64,000 nucleotides of DNA from positions 14,020,501 to 14,084,500 of the forward strand of contig BSBN01000254.1 in the NCBI GenBank assembly GCA_027924645.1, given 5' to 3'. A model generated the notes under the pieces. That model was not told where the DNA came from and made no database searches. It saw nothing but the letters and a program-made list of their open reading frames with translations. Origin of the DNA: Cunninghamia lanceolata (lineage: Eukaryota > Streptophyta > Pinopsida > Cupressales > Cupressaceae). Numbering within the stretch: the first letter of the stretch is position 1; each line of letters starts with the position of its first letter. Positions 38,486-49,170 of the stretch are shown in pieces. The position numbers and the translations under genes were made by a program.

Positions 38486-41400
38486 TCAAGTCACCTCCGG
38501 TGACAACAAGGCAAAATCAATGCCCCGTTTCTTGAACTCTGACTCTGCAATCCAGGTAGCCTCTGCTTCAGGCAACTGTTTCCACTTGATCAGGTGCTCC
38601 ATGTACACACCATGTCTGGTTTGCTTCTGCACGTGAGAATCCAAAATTCTCTCAGCCTGTGGTGTGATTTTTGGAGGCAAGGTGACATCATTCACTGTCT
38701 GTGTAGCTTCTGCATGAGATTCCCCTGCTGCTGAATGAGGACCTTTATATGGCACCAAGTCCTGAACATTGAACACTGGGGAAATTGCCAAGTCTGCTGG
38801 CAAATCAATCCTATAGGCATTGTTGCCATACTTGTTCAGAATTCTGCAAGGACCAATCCGTCTCATCTGCAATTTGGTTGGTATCCCTTTCTGTAATCTG
38901 GCTTTGTTCAAATGAACCATGACCAAATCACCAACCTCAAACTGAATATCCCTTCTGTGGGCATCTACTCTGTCCTTGATCTTCTGTGTGTTCTCTGTCA
39001 AGGTTTTCTTCACCTGCTCATGCACTTCTTTCATGGATTGTGCAAAATCCTCTGCATGTCCACTTCTGTTCTCCATGTTTCCCATATTCTTGAGCTCACA
39101 TATACCTCTGGGATGCATTCCATAGACTATTTCGAATGGACTCTTACCAGTAGTCCTATTCACACTGTCATTATAGGCAAATTCTGCCTGATGAATGACA
39201 AGATCCCAACTCTGTCCATATTCTTTGGTTATACACCTTAACAGGTTGCCCAATGTCCTGTTTACCACCTCGGTCTGACCATCTGTCTGTGGGTGATATG
39301 CTGAACTGAAAGACAAATTTGTTCCCAATCTCTGCCACAATGTTTTCCAGAAATGCCCCATGAATTTAGCATCTCTGTCAGACACAATACTTGCTGGAAG
39401 TCCATGAATTCTGATCACTTCTCTGAAAAATAAGTGTGCTATATGACTGGCATCATGAGTCACTTTGCAGGGAATGAAATGACTCATCTTGCTAAACCTG
39501 TCCACAACTACATATATGCTGTCATAACCAGTCTTAGTCTTAGGCAAACCAACTACAAAATCCATGCTTACACATTCCCATGGCCTGGAAGGAATGGGTA
39601 AGGGTTGGTACAGTCCTGCATTAGAAGTGGTTCCCTTGGCCTTCTGACATACGGTACACTGCTCTACATACCTTCTGATGTCTCTATGCATCCTTGGCCA
39701 ATGATAGAACCTTTGGACTGGCTCCAGTGTCTTGTTCAGACCAAAATGGCCGCTCAGACTGCCATTATGCTTCTCCTGTATGAGATTTTCTCTCATAGAT
39801 CCTCTTGGCACACATAATTGTCCACCTTTGAATAGCAATCCCTGCTGTAAGGTGAAATCTGCAAATTCACTGTGAAAGTGATTCTCAAAATCTTGACATA
39901 CCTTGTATGCCTCAGCAAAATCTTCATCATCTTGGTAAAGATTCTTGAAATCTTCAATCCCAATGCTCTTCAATTGCACTTCCTGCACTGTGAGCAATCT
40001 TCTGCTCAAAGCATCTGCAACTCTGTTTAGCTGCCCCTTCTTGTGCTTAATTGTAAAGGTATAAGACTGCAGGTACTCCATCCATTTGATATGCCTGTTG
40101 CTTAACTTATCCTATGAGTTCAGAAAACTCAGAGCTTGGTTATCTGTGTAGACCACAAATTCTTTAGGTAGGAGATAATGTCTCCACTTCCTCAATGCTT
40201 GGACTAGAACATACAACTCTAAGTCATATGAAGAGTACTTACTCTTTGCTTCATTCAGCCTCTCACTGAAAAAGGCTACAGGTCTGTTTTCCTGATTTAG
40301 CACTGCTCCTACAGCTATATTACTTGCATCACATTCAATAGTAAATAGCTTATCAAAACTAGGCAACAACAAAATAGGTTGTGTTGCTACCTCTTTCTTC
40401 AACCTTTCAAAACTTCTATCTGCAGCTGGTGTCCATCTGAATTTTGCTTTCATTCCACCCTTAATTATATCCAACATAGGTGCACATATTCCACTGAAAT
40501 TTCTAATAAACTTTCTGTAAAATTGGGCTAAGCCATGAAAACTTCTCACCTCTGTGGCTGCTCTGGGAGTAGGCCAGCTCAATATGGCTTCTACTTTGGA
40601 CTTGTCCATCTTCAACTCTCCCTAGGACACCACAAAACCAAGGTATACCAATTCCTGCTTCATGAATTCACACTTCTCCAGATTGATGGTTAGTTGTTCA
40701 TCATGTAATTTTTGCAAAACAGTATTTACATGTTCTAGATGTTCTTCCTTGGTCTGACTAAAAATTAGAATATCATCTAGAAAAACAACAACAAATTTAC
40801 CAATGTAATCCTTTAGGACTTCATTCATGAGTCTCATAAAGGTGCTGGGTGCATTTGATAGACCAAATGGCATAACAAGCCATTCATACAGTCCTTCTGT
40901 AGTCTTGAAAGCTGTCTTCCACTCATCACCTTCCTTGATTCTTATTTGGTGGTAACCACTCTTCAGGTCTATCTTGGTGAAATACTTTGCTTTTCCAATA
41001 CAGTCCATGAGATCTTCAATTCTGGGAATTGGGAATCTATACCTTATAGTTATCTTGTTTATGGCTCTGGCATCTGTACACAATCTCCATGATCCTCCTT
41101 TCTTGGGTGCCAACACTGTGGGCACTGCACAAGGACTAATACTCTTCCCGATCAATCCTTGATCTAGCAATTCCTGCACTTGCCTGGAAATCTCTTTGTG
41201 CTGATCTGGAGTCATCTTGTAAGGTGCCTTGTTTGGCAAAGATGCTCCTGGAATCAGGTCTATCTGATGGCTTATTGTTCTCTGTGGAGGCAATGTGGTT
41301 GGGGTACCATCACTGATTATGCCTTTATACTTCTCCAGTATAGGCTGCACTTATTTGGGAATCTCTGTCTTCTTACCCTGCTGTCCTTCTTTTGGTTTCA

Positions 41401-43117
41401 CTATGATGGCATAACTAATACCATCTTCCTTCAGAGTATTCAGAAACTCTTTTCCACTCACAACCAAGATATTAGGACTCTTTGTCTGAACTGCATCTTC
41501 ATCCTCCAATGACTGAATCTTATAGGTGACACCATCCTTCTGAAAAGAATAGGCATTCTTCTCACCATCATGTACTGCTTTTCGGTCATACTGCCATGGT
41601 CTGCCCAATAAGAGATGGCATGCATCCATGGGTAGTATATCACATAATACCTTATCCTTGTAGCCACCTATACTAAACTCTACCCAACTTTGTTCATTTA
41701 CTACCACATGTTGACCCTTATTCAACCATGTGACTCTATATGGGTTTGCATGAGTAATTCTTTTCAAATTCAGTTTCTTAACTGCCTCATCAGAAATAAT
41801 ATTATCAGTGGATCCTGAGTCTATGATAATTTTACATACCTTATTCAAAATCTTGCACTTGATTCTAAATAGTGCTCTCCTCTGGCTTGGTTCAGATTTC
41901 ACTGGTTCTTTGATCAATGTTCTCCTTATCATCAGGTTCTCTCCATCTTCTGAGTTTAAATTGACCTCAAGTGACTGGCTGCTGGATGCATTATCTTGGA
42001 CATAGTGATTTCTCTTATCACCTCCTTGAGAAGAGGATGTGGCCTTTTCTGGACACCTATATGCTGGATGACCTAGATTGCCACAGTTGTAACACTTCAT
42101 GTTGGTGAAATAGGATCCTCTGCCAGATCCTCCTGACCTTCCTCTGTTAGATCCTCTTCCTCTGTGGTTTACTCTACCACTCAACTCCCCACTCTGCTCT
42201 GTGAGTTTGGATTCTGCTTGGGATCTATTGTCAGTATTTCTTCCACCAAAACCTCCTCTGTGTCCTCTGTTATCTCTGCCTCTTCCTCTTCCTCTGCTAT
42301 TTGAGTCTTGTTTCCTCTTATTCTTTTCCTCCACTTTCAGTGCTAGCTGATAGCATTTTTGCACTGTGGTAGGGCACAATAAACTGATTTCTTCTTGTAT
42401 ATTCCACTTCAGACCATTAAGGTACCTTGCTACCTTTATGTTTTCATCCTCCATTACTTTGGATCTTAAGCATAGCTTTTGGAATTCTTCAGTTTATGCA
42501 CTGACATCTAATTCCTTCTGTCTCAGATTCTGTCTCTTCCTGTGCAGCTGTATTTCATAATCTTCTGGCATATATGCTTCTTTAATTTTAGCTACCATTC
42601 CCTTCCAAGTAGCTATGGGCTTCTTATCTTCTTTTGCTCTTTCAGTCTGCACAAATTTCCACCAGGTTAAGGCAGCTCCCCTGAGTCTGGATTTGGCCAC
42701 CTTTACTTTCTGTGCTTTGCTTACACCATCACATTCAAAGTGATTTTCAAGTCCTTCTATCCACTCCATGACCAAATCTGGGTCCATTTTCCCACTGAAA
42801 AGTGGTACTCCTTCCAATGTTTTACCACTCATTGCTTTCAAAGCTTTCAAGAATGGTTCTTCTTCCAATTTAGGATCAGGTGTGGGCTCTTCATCTTCTA
42901 CAGATACACCTTTTCCCTTATCCTCAGAATATTTAACTCTCTGGCTGACTTCCTCAGTCTTTTGCAACATTAAGCCTAGCTTACTCTCCATTTCTGCTAG
43001 TCTTTCTTGTAGGAGTCTATTCTCCTCTTCTTGATCTTCAACCTTCTTTGCTAACTCTGCATTAGTCACCATTTTCTTGGATGAACTAATAGACTCACTT
43101 GAACTCGGTGATGACAT
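38486..43117 (-). pseudogene. Gypsy B gag-pol polyprotein, one frame with four stops
   Basis: Reads in one frame from ATG at 43117 to 38486, about 1540 codons. An N-terminal coiled-coil-like gag (VEDQEEENRLLQERLAEMES, 43040) is followed by a gag domain (ALTWWKFVQTERAKEDKK, 42670), an RG-rich stretch, zinc knuckle CYNCGNLGHPAYRC (42095), protease IIDSGSTDNIIS (41820), reverse transcriptase [13 protein letters not shown] and VVFLDDILIF (40980-40760), RNase H IECDASNIAVGAVL (40340), integrase CTVCQKAKG, DFVVGLPKTKTGYDS and SSAYHPQTDGQTEVVNRTL (39660-39250) and a chromodomain EHLIKWKQLPEAEATWI (38590). Stops lie near 42494, 41351, 40622 and 40112; the 40622 stop appears to replace Gln. Otherwise all catalytic motifs are intact. 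Confidence 0.95.
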
Positions 43118-43162
43118 ACAACTCTTCTATTCCTATCTAGGAATAACCCAAATCAACTTTCT

Positions 43163-43174
43163 CTGATACCAATT
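43163..43174 (-). other. Gypsy B primer-binding site
   Basis: Minus strand AATTGGTATCAGAG follows the LTR end CTATCA after one or two bases: the initiator-Met tRNA site. Confidence 0.9.
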
Positions 43175-44878
43175 TGATAGGGAGGACTCTAGGCTGCCTG
43201 CTCTGCATCCTGTAGGTGTACAAGACTGTTGACAACACTAGCCTTCCTACCAATTCAAAGTGCTAAAAGACATACTCCTTGCAGAGATGGAAAACTCTAC
43301 TTCTCTGCTTGGTGTGGGACACATACATTGTCCTCACTGCTTCCCAGATACTACCTCAATGGCACATAACTTTCTGAGCCCGTTGCCCACCCTTCTCACT
43401 CTGTTCAAGGGTCTGGACTGCTTGGTGCTCACTTTCTTTCTCTCTACTTTTCCACCTCTGCAAATCTATTTATCCTACTTGTCTATCTAGCCGGACTCCT
43501 TACTGAGCTCGCCTAGAACAAGCATGCATTGCCTCTAGCCGGCAATCCGACCACCCCACAAAAGAAAAACAAACAAAAATCATGGCTCTGTTTGATGATC
43601 TCCATACTGTACATTGGGATTTGAAGAATCATCAGAACAGAGTCATGGTTTGCAAAAGAAAACAAAATTGCAGAAACAGAAATGACTAATCTATTTCAGA
43701 ATGATAAGTGAAAACAGAACAGAATATACAAATGATCGAACTGCTGTATTTTATTTCTATTCAAAAATTCTGATTACATTAAAGTGCTTCACACACCAAA
43801 ATTCACTTCTTCGATTCTTCTCCTCTCTACCCTCTCTACAGGAAGAATGTTACATTTTATATGAATTCCATGTCCGTTACAGGACGGTTCAGTTACCAGA
43901 CGCTTCGTATTCTAACTGCTGGTTGAATTCTGCATTTTCTTGACAGTCGGCCAGACTTACCATGATGTCTCTCCAACACATTGTATCGGCAAAACGGATG
44001 ACTATCGGCCTAGCCTAAGTCCCTTCCGCCGATGGACCATTTCTCTCCGACGTAACTGTTTGCGGTTTGGTTCTCGCCTATCGACGAGACGTCAACTATC
44101 GGCAGCTTCTAAACTGCTCTTGCCGATAAACTCCATCTTGCCGATGGCACCTTCTAAACCAACTATCGGCGTGACTTTAGCATCGGCCAAACCTTCGGTT
44201 CCTCCGCCGATGTTATTTCTCTCGCCGATGTGTTTTGCATCAAATTTACTTTCGCCAAGACTAACCCCCCGTCAGTATAACTTAAAACCTATTCGCCGAT
44301 ATCGTCGGTCATACCGATGCTCCTTCTATCGGCATAACTTCACCATCCTCTTGCCGATGTGTCCCCATCATCGAGACTCCTCCCATCGGCAAACCCGTCC
44401 ATTCTCCTGCCGACAATAAATCTCATGCCGATATGCTTATGGCAACTCTCCGTCGGCCAAACATTTGGTCATCGGTGAAACTAGTCCATCAGTCTCTGAT
44501 ATCATTAGTCTTGCCGACCATTCTATCCCGTCAGTATAACTTCCTACCGGTATACTTCTCTGTTCGACCAGACTAATTCACTTGGTCATCGGTGAGACAC
44601 CATAGCGTCGGTAGACTCCATACTTGTTATCCCGACGACGTCTCTCTTGCCGATAGACCAAAATACAATATCCTCGGCGAACCAAGATGCATCTTATGCC
44701 GATGCCACTTTCGAACACAACCGTCGGTGTAACTCTTTCCTCTCTCACCCTGATGAATTTCAAAAGTGAATAGGTATAAACTCCTTCCCGCTCTGCCCTA
44801 TTTTGAAAATTCAAAACATCACAACAAAATGCAAACATATATACACATGGGCTCCAAGCCCTTGGTGCTCTTGCACCA
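43175..44878 (-). repeat. Gypsy B 5' LTR (1704 bp)
   Basis: Near-identical to 36760-38463 and equal in length. It ends CTCTTGCACCA on the plus strand, followed by CTATC. Confidence 0.97.
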
Positions 44879-45060
44879 CTATCTCTCCCCTATGTCTCCT
44901 CTCTCTCCCTATTTATCTCCTCTCCATCTCTCTCTACCTAGCTATCTCTCCCTATCTCTCTCTCTTGCCTCTCTCCCCCTATCATTCATATATATCCCCT
45001 CTATCTCTCCCTCTCCCTTATCAATGAAGGAAATGAAAACAAGAAAACTAGGACTCTCTC
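44879..45060 (-). repeat. CT-rich CTATCTCC repeat block, continued past gypsy B
   Basis: CTATCTCTCCCC, CTCCCTATTTATCTCC and similar units continue the tract at 36500-36759. The first five bases are the right target duplication of gypsy B. Confidence 0.8.
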
Positions 45061-45415
45061 TCTCTCTATGCACATACCTATTAGGTAGGCTATTTTGCAT
45101 ATGGTGGTCATATCCTTTAGGTCCAATCACCTCCAAACTTCACAAATAGATATAGAGCATAATTCTAAGCATCTTTCATAAACACCACTTCTCTACATAG
45201 GTTACACTAATATTATTACTAGGACACACACACACACACACACTCTCTCTCTCTCTCTCTCTCCATGCACATACCCATTACGTAGGTTGTTTTGCATATG
45301 GTGGTCATATCCTTTAAGTCCAATCACCTCCAAACTTCACAAATAGATATAGAGCATAATTCTAAGCATCTTTCATAAATACCACTTCTCTACATAGGTG
45401 CAACTAATACCACTT
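45061..45415. repeat. Local direct duplication, period ~197 bp
   Basis: ATGCACATACC, TTTTGCATATGGTGGTCATA, CCAATCACCTCCAAACTTCA and CTAAGCATCTTTCATAAA occur twice, from 45068 and 45265. An (AC)n(TC)n microsatellite at 45223-45262 separates the copies. Confidence 0.9.
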
Positions 45416-45417
45416 TT

Positions 45418-45771
45418 TCATTGTTTTCCACATTTAATACTTATTCTTTTCCATTTTCCATGTCCTACATGTGTCCAAGTTGTATTATTTATCAAGTTGT
45501 TAGTCTAATTGTTAGTCCTAGCTCTCATGGTTATTAAAATGTTAGTATAGTTAGATTTATCCTTAGGTAAGATTAATTTACACATTGTTGCACAAACAAC
45601 CACACTAAAAAATAACCTTATCTAATTAAGGTTAACCTTTAAGGTTCTTTCATTTGGTGAGCCTAACAAATCCAACTAGTTCAATCTTCTTATAGTCCAT
45701 GCTTAGTCTTCCAAGAGAGTTCATGCCATGTTAACTTTGCATTATGTCCTCACTTTCCTCTTGCTAGTTGT
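45418..45771 (+). repeat. Inverted repeat, left arm (~355 bp)
   Basis: Reverse complement of 46995-47350 with few differences. Landmarks are CCACTTTTTCATTG, CATGTGTCCAAGTTGTATT, CATGGTTATTAAAATGTTAG, TAATTTACACATTGTTGCAC and CATTATGTCCTCACTTTCCT. It could be an inverted pair of one element or the arms of a larger foldback. No coding potential is visible. Confidence 0.88.
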
Positions 45772-46994
45772 AGTACTCTTTTTTTCTAATCCTATCCCTA
45801 TATCATACTATTATTGTTGACTTTTCTTTCCATCTTCATCATCATAGTCCTAGTTATCCTATTTTGAGCCTACCATTTATCCTTAGCCATGTCTTGTACT
45901 TCTTCTATTCATGTCAATTTTAATGACCTCCAAATTTTCCATAAATTCTTCTCCACCAAACCCTAGACCCTCACCTAAATCCTTATTTTCCTAAGAAAAG
46001 CCCTTCCCCAAACATCATTTGATCATGTGGCTCCTTCCATCACTAGACAGGTGCCCCTACTTTCCATTATTCATCCAATACAATCCTAATGTCATAGCTC
46101 ACATTCTTGCACCTACATTCATAAACTCCATTCCCCCTATCGAGACCATAATTGATCATCATTTTAAGGAGTCTCCCTTGAATAATTATTAAACCATGGA
46201 TTATCCCATATCCCCATATTGCACTTTCCTCACCTTTGAACCCTTAGAAGATGACATTTAGCTATCCCCACCATTACCAATCACACTTTCTAGCAAGCCC
46301 ACATAACACACCTTACCCATCACTTCACCTAGGTCATCACCAATTAAATCACCTCATTACTCCATTCAACCATACCCATACCACCCCTTTCTCACTCCAC
46401 AACCTGTATTAATGCATGATTCACCCCATGACATGCTACAGTTACCACAATGCCAATTCACTCTACCATCATTCTTCATATTGTCTTATGAATCACCATC
46501 ATTTCTTCCCATTCCTTGAGACATCATACCATGACACACATCCATTCCTCCATTACATCCTCCCTAACCATTTCCCAACATTGATAGCCCACTACCCATG
46601 CCACTTCATTTTCATAACACATTTGACCATAACATTGCCACAACAATCATCACTCATCATGACACCATCCTCCACCATGTGACATTTATCTAACACATAT
46701 TCCCGATTATAATTATATCTACACAAAAGTCAAAGTGTTGTAAGTACAATTAGAAGACCTTAACCCTCCTCCTCCTCCTTCCTCATCAATAGGATGGATT
46801 AAATCACCACTATCAATTGATATCATCTTACAACCATCTCCTCATAAAATGGTCTTGCTTAAATTTTATAATATAATCTCTCTCTCTATATATCACCCTA
46901 CCTCTCCCCTCCATCTCCACCCTCTCTTCCTCTTCATCCCTTTCCATCTCCCTTATCGACAAAGAAAATTGAAACAAGAAAACTAGGACATGCA
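45772..46994. other. Loop between the inverted arms, no gene recognised
   Basis: Pyrimidine-rich sequence with many CCAT/CATC runs. A plus-strand frame at 46416-46682 is rich in His, Tyr and Pro and looks compositional. The segment near 46955 (AACAAGAAAACTAGGACA) repeats one near 45034, so parts of the flank are duplicated inside the loop. Confidence 0.4.
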
Positions 46995-47350
46995 AAGAGG
47001 AAAGTGAGGACATAATGCAAAGTTACCATGGCATGAATGCTCTTGGAAGGCTAAGCATGGACTATAAGAAGATTGAATGAGTTGGATCTATTAGGCTGAC
47101 CAAATCAAAGAACCTTAAAGGTTAACCTTAATTAGGTAAGGTTATTTTTGAGTGTGGTTGTTTGTGCAACAATGTGTAAATTAATGTTACCTAAGGATAA
47201 ATCTAACTATACTAACATTTTAATAACCATGAGAGCTAGGACTAACAATTGGACTAAAAACTTGACAAACAATACAACTTGGACACATGTAGGACTTGGA
47301 AAATGGAAAAGAATAAGTATTAAATGTGGAAAATAATGAAAAAGTGGTAT
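46995..47350 (-). repeat. Inverted repeat, right arm (~355 bp)
   Basis: Counterpart of 45418-45771 in opposite orientation. Confidence 0.88.
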
Positions 47351-47379
47351 AGCAAAATAACTAAATGTGAAGAATTGGG

Positions 47380-47525
47380 TAAAGCAAAACGAATATCTAT
47401 TTTGGTTTGGATATCAAAACCTATGAAAGTCAAACTTGGCCAAGTCATGAATTTGGCTAAGTAAAAACATGATTTTTTTTCTTTTGCCATTGTTTGGCCC
47501 GCAATGATCTTGCACATACCCTGAG
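47380..47525. mobile_element. Short deletion derivative of the 23.4-25.6 kb hairpin family
   Basis: Contains GCAAAACGAATATCTATTTTG, GTTTGGATATC, a TATGAAAGTCAAACTTGG segment and CATTGTTTGGCCCGCAATGA followed by CTTGCACATACC. In the same order these resemble the GATATC end, an arm segment and the centre of the foldback-like element. Most of the arm is missing. Confidence 0.45.
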
Positions 47526-47689
47526 GATTCAAAAGAGGTAGATGATATTGTAAATTCACTTTTGAGAAGCTCAACATGCCATTTAGAAATCAACCTAAAA
47601 GGTATTCCCCATCTAAACTTTTTTCTCTTTTTGCATTTCTAATAAGGATGATGAAACTAGAATTGTGAAGGAGACCTAATAAAATCAAA

Positions 47690-49170
47690 GTAGAGTAAGT
47701 CCCAGAAGAAGGCCATGGATGAGGATATGGATTCTTGGAAAAGAATAAGACCTATTAGATACAAATAGGTCTTCAAGAAAAAGTTTAGTTTTTAAAAGGT
47801 TGAAAGGTACAAGGTGTGGTTGGTTTCTAAGGGTTATTCCTAGGTTGAGGGAATAGATTTTTGTAATATTTTCTCTCTTATTACACAATTAACTTCCATT
47901 AGATTATTATTATTTGTAGTTGTTGTGTATGCCCTAGAGGTTGAGCAAATGGATGTTAAGACAACCTTTTTACATGAGGATGTGGAGGAAACCTACATGA
48001 CACAACCTAAGCACTTTGTGGAAAAAGGTAAGGAATTTTAAGTCTCTTTGTAGATTGAAGTAGTCACCTCAAATGTGGTAATAGAAGTTTGAAACTTAAT
48101 GTTTTAAAATTGGGATTTGATGGAGGTAAAATTGATTACTATTTTTACTTTAAGCAAGTTGGTGATTAGTTTTTTATTATCATTTTATATGTTGATGGCA
48201 TGTTGTTAATCAATAATAATAAGGATCTGATGAAGGTGATTAAGTCTTCACTTTCACTTTAGTTTCGCATGAAGGATCTAGTGACTATTAAGTTCATTAT
48301 TGGAATGGAGATAAGGAGAGATAAAGCTAAATCAAGATTCTTTATTTAAATAAGTATGTTAACTCTATATTGTAGTGGTTCAAAATGCAAGATAATAAGC
48401 CAATAAATATTCCTAATGTTATGGGAACTAAAATGTCAATAGAACAAAGTCCTAATATCGATGATGTGTTAGAAGACATGAGTCATTTTCCATATGCTAG
48501 TGCTTTTGGAAGCCTTATGTATGTGATGGTTTATACAAGACCATATATTGCCCAAGTAGTGGGAGTCTAATCAATTTTATGTCCAACCCAAGTAAAATCC
48601 ATTGGACTACTATTAAAAGGTTCTTCAGATTTCATTAGGGTACTCCAAAGTATTGTATTTACTGCTAAGGAGGACCTACTTTGGGTAAGGTGCTAAACAT
48701 ACATGGTTTTGTGGATGTAGACTAGATTGGTAACATTGATAGCAAGAAATCCACTAATTGTCATGTGTTTAACTTGTTCGGTGTAGTGAGTTGGATGAGC
48801 AAGATATTGGTTGTGGATGCTCTTTTGACTATGGGAGCTGAGTACATGATAACTACTCACACTTGTAAGGAGGAAATTAGAGGTTATGTTAAGATGTGGG
48901 CTTGAGACATGATATAATTTAGATTAATTGTGATAGTTAGAGTGCTATTTGTTTAGTCAAGAACATTATGTTTTACATGTGCAAACAAAGCACGTTAACG
49001 TGCAATATCATTTTGTTTGTGACATGGTGAAGGACAAGAGGGTAATCACTAAGAAGGTGGACATATTAGAGAGTGTTGTGATTTTGTTGATGATGTTGAT
49101 GAGCATTGAGAAATACTATTGGTGCATATTGGTTATGGATGTTGCTATCCCTAGTTGTTAATAGATGTTG
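47690..49170 (+). pseudogene. Copia reverse transcriptase/RNase H remnant (3' part only)
   Basis: A decayed copia pol lacking gag, protease and integrase. Recognisable pieces are SKGYS-stop-VEGIDF and EVEQMDVKTTFLHEDVEETY (47830-48000), a YVDD-region trace near 48190, the segment open at 48385-48570 (HFPYASAFGSLMYVMVYTRP), an RNase H trace (SKKSTNCHVFNLFGVVSWMSK, 48740-48800, and MGAEYMITTHTCKE, 48830-48870) and a tail segment near 48950-49030. Stops and frameshifts are dense. No LTR was identified at either end; the 5' side adjoins the inverted repeat. Confidence 0.85.

Larger units (their letters stand above)
36760..44878 (-). mobile_element. Gypsy B: young Ty3/gypsy chromodomain LTR retrotransposon
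   Basis: Complete minus-strand element of about 8.1 kb: 5' LTR 43175-44878, primer site 43163-43174, gag-pol 43117-38486, purine tract 38476-38464 (CACAGGGGGAGTA on the minus strand), 3' LTR 36760-38463. Both LTRs are exactly 1704 bp and differ at about 27 sites by eye (about 1.6%), roughly 24 of them transitions, many at CpG. It is a relative of gypsy A (gag-pol similar throughout, both LTRs starting TGGTGCARGAGCACC), but the LTR bodies differ. A single gag-pol frame carries only four stops. Confidence 0.96.

Noticed and set aside
38163..38489. Minus-strand 108-codon frame and its twin at 44578-44838
   Set aside because: Both lie in the gypsy B LTRs at the same offset; they are shared LTR sequence, not a gene.
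43940..44419. Plus-strand 159-codon frame rich in Arg/Ser/Pro
   Set aside because: It is the antisense strand of the GCCGAT array in the gypsy B LTR; the other LTR has a stop in the same frame.
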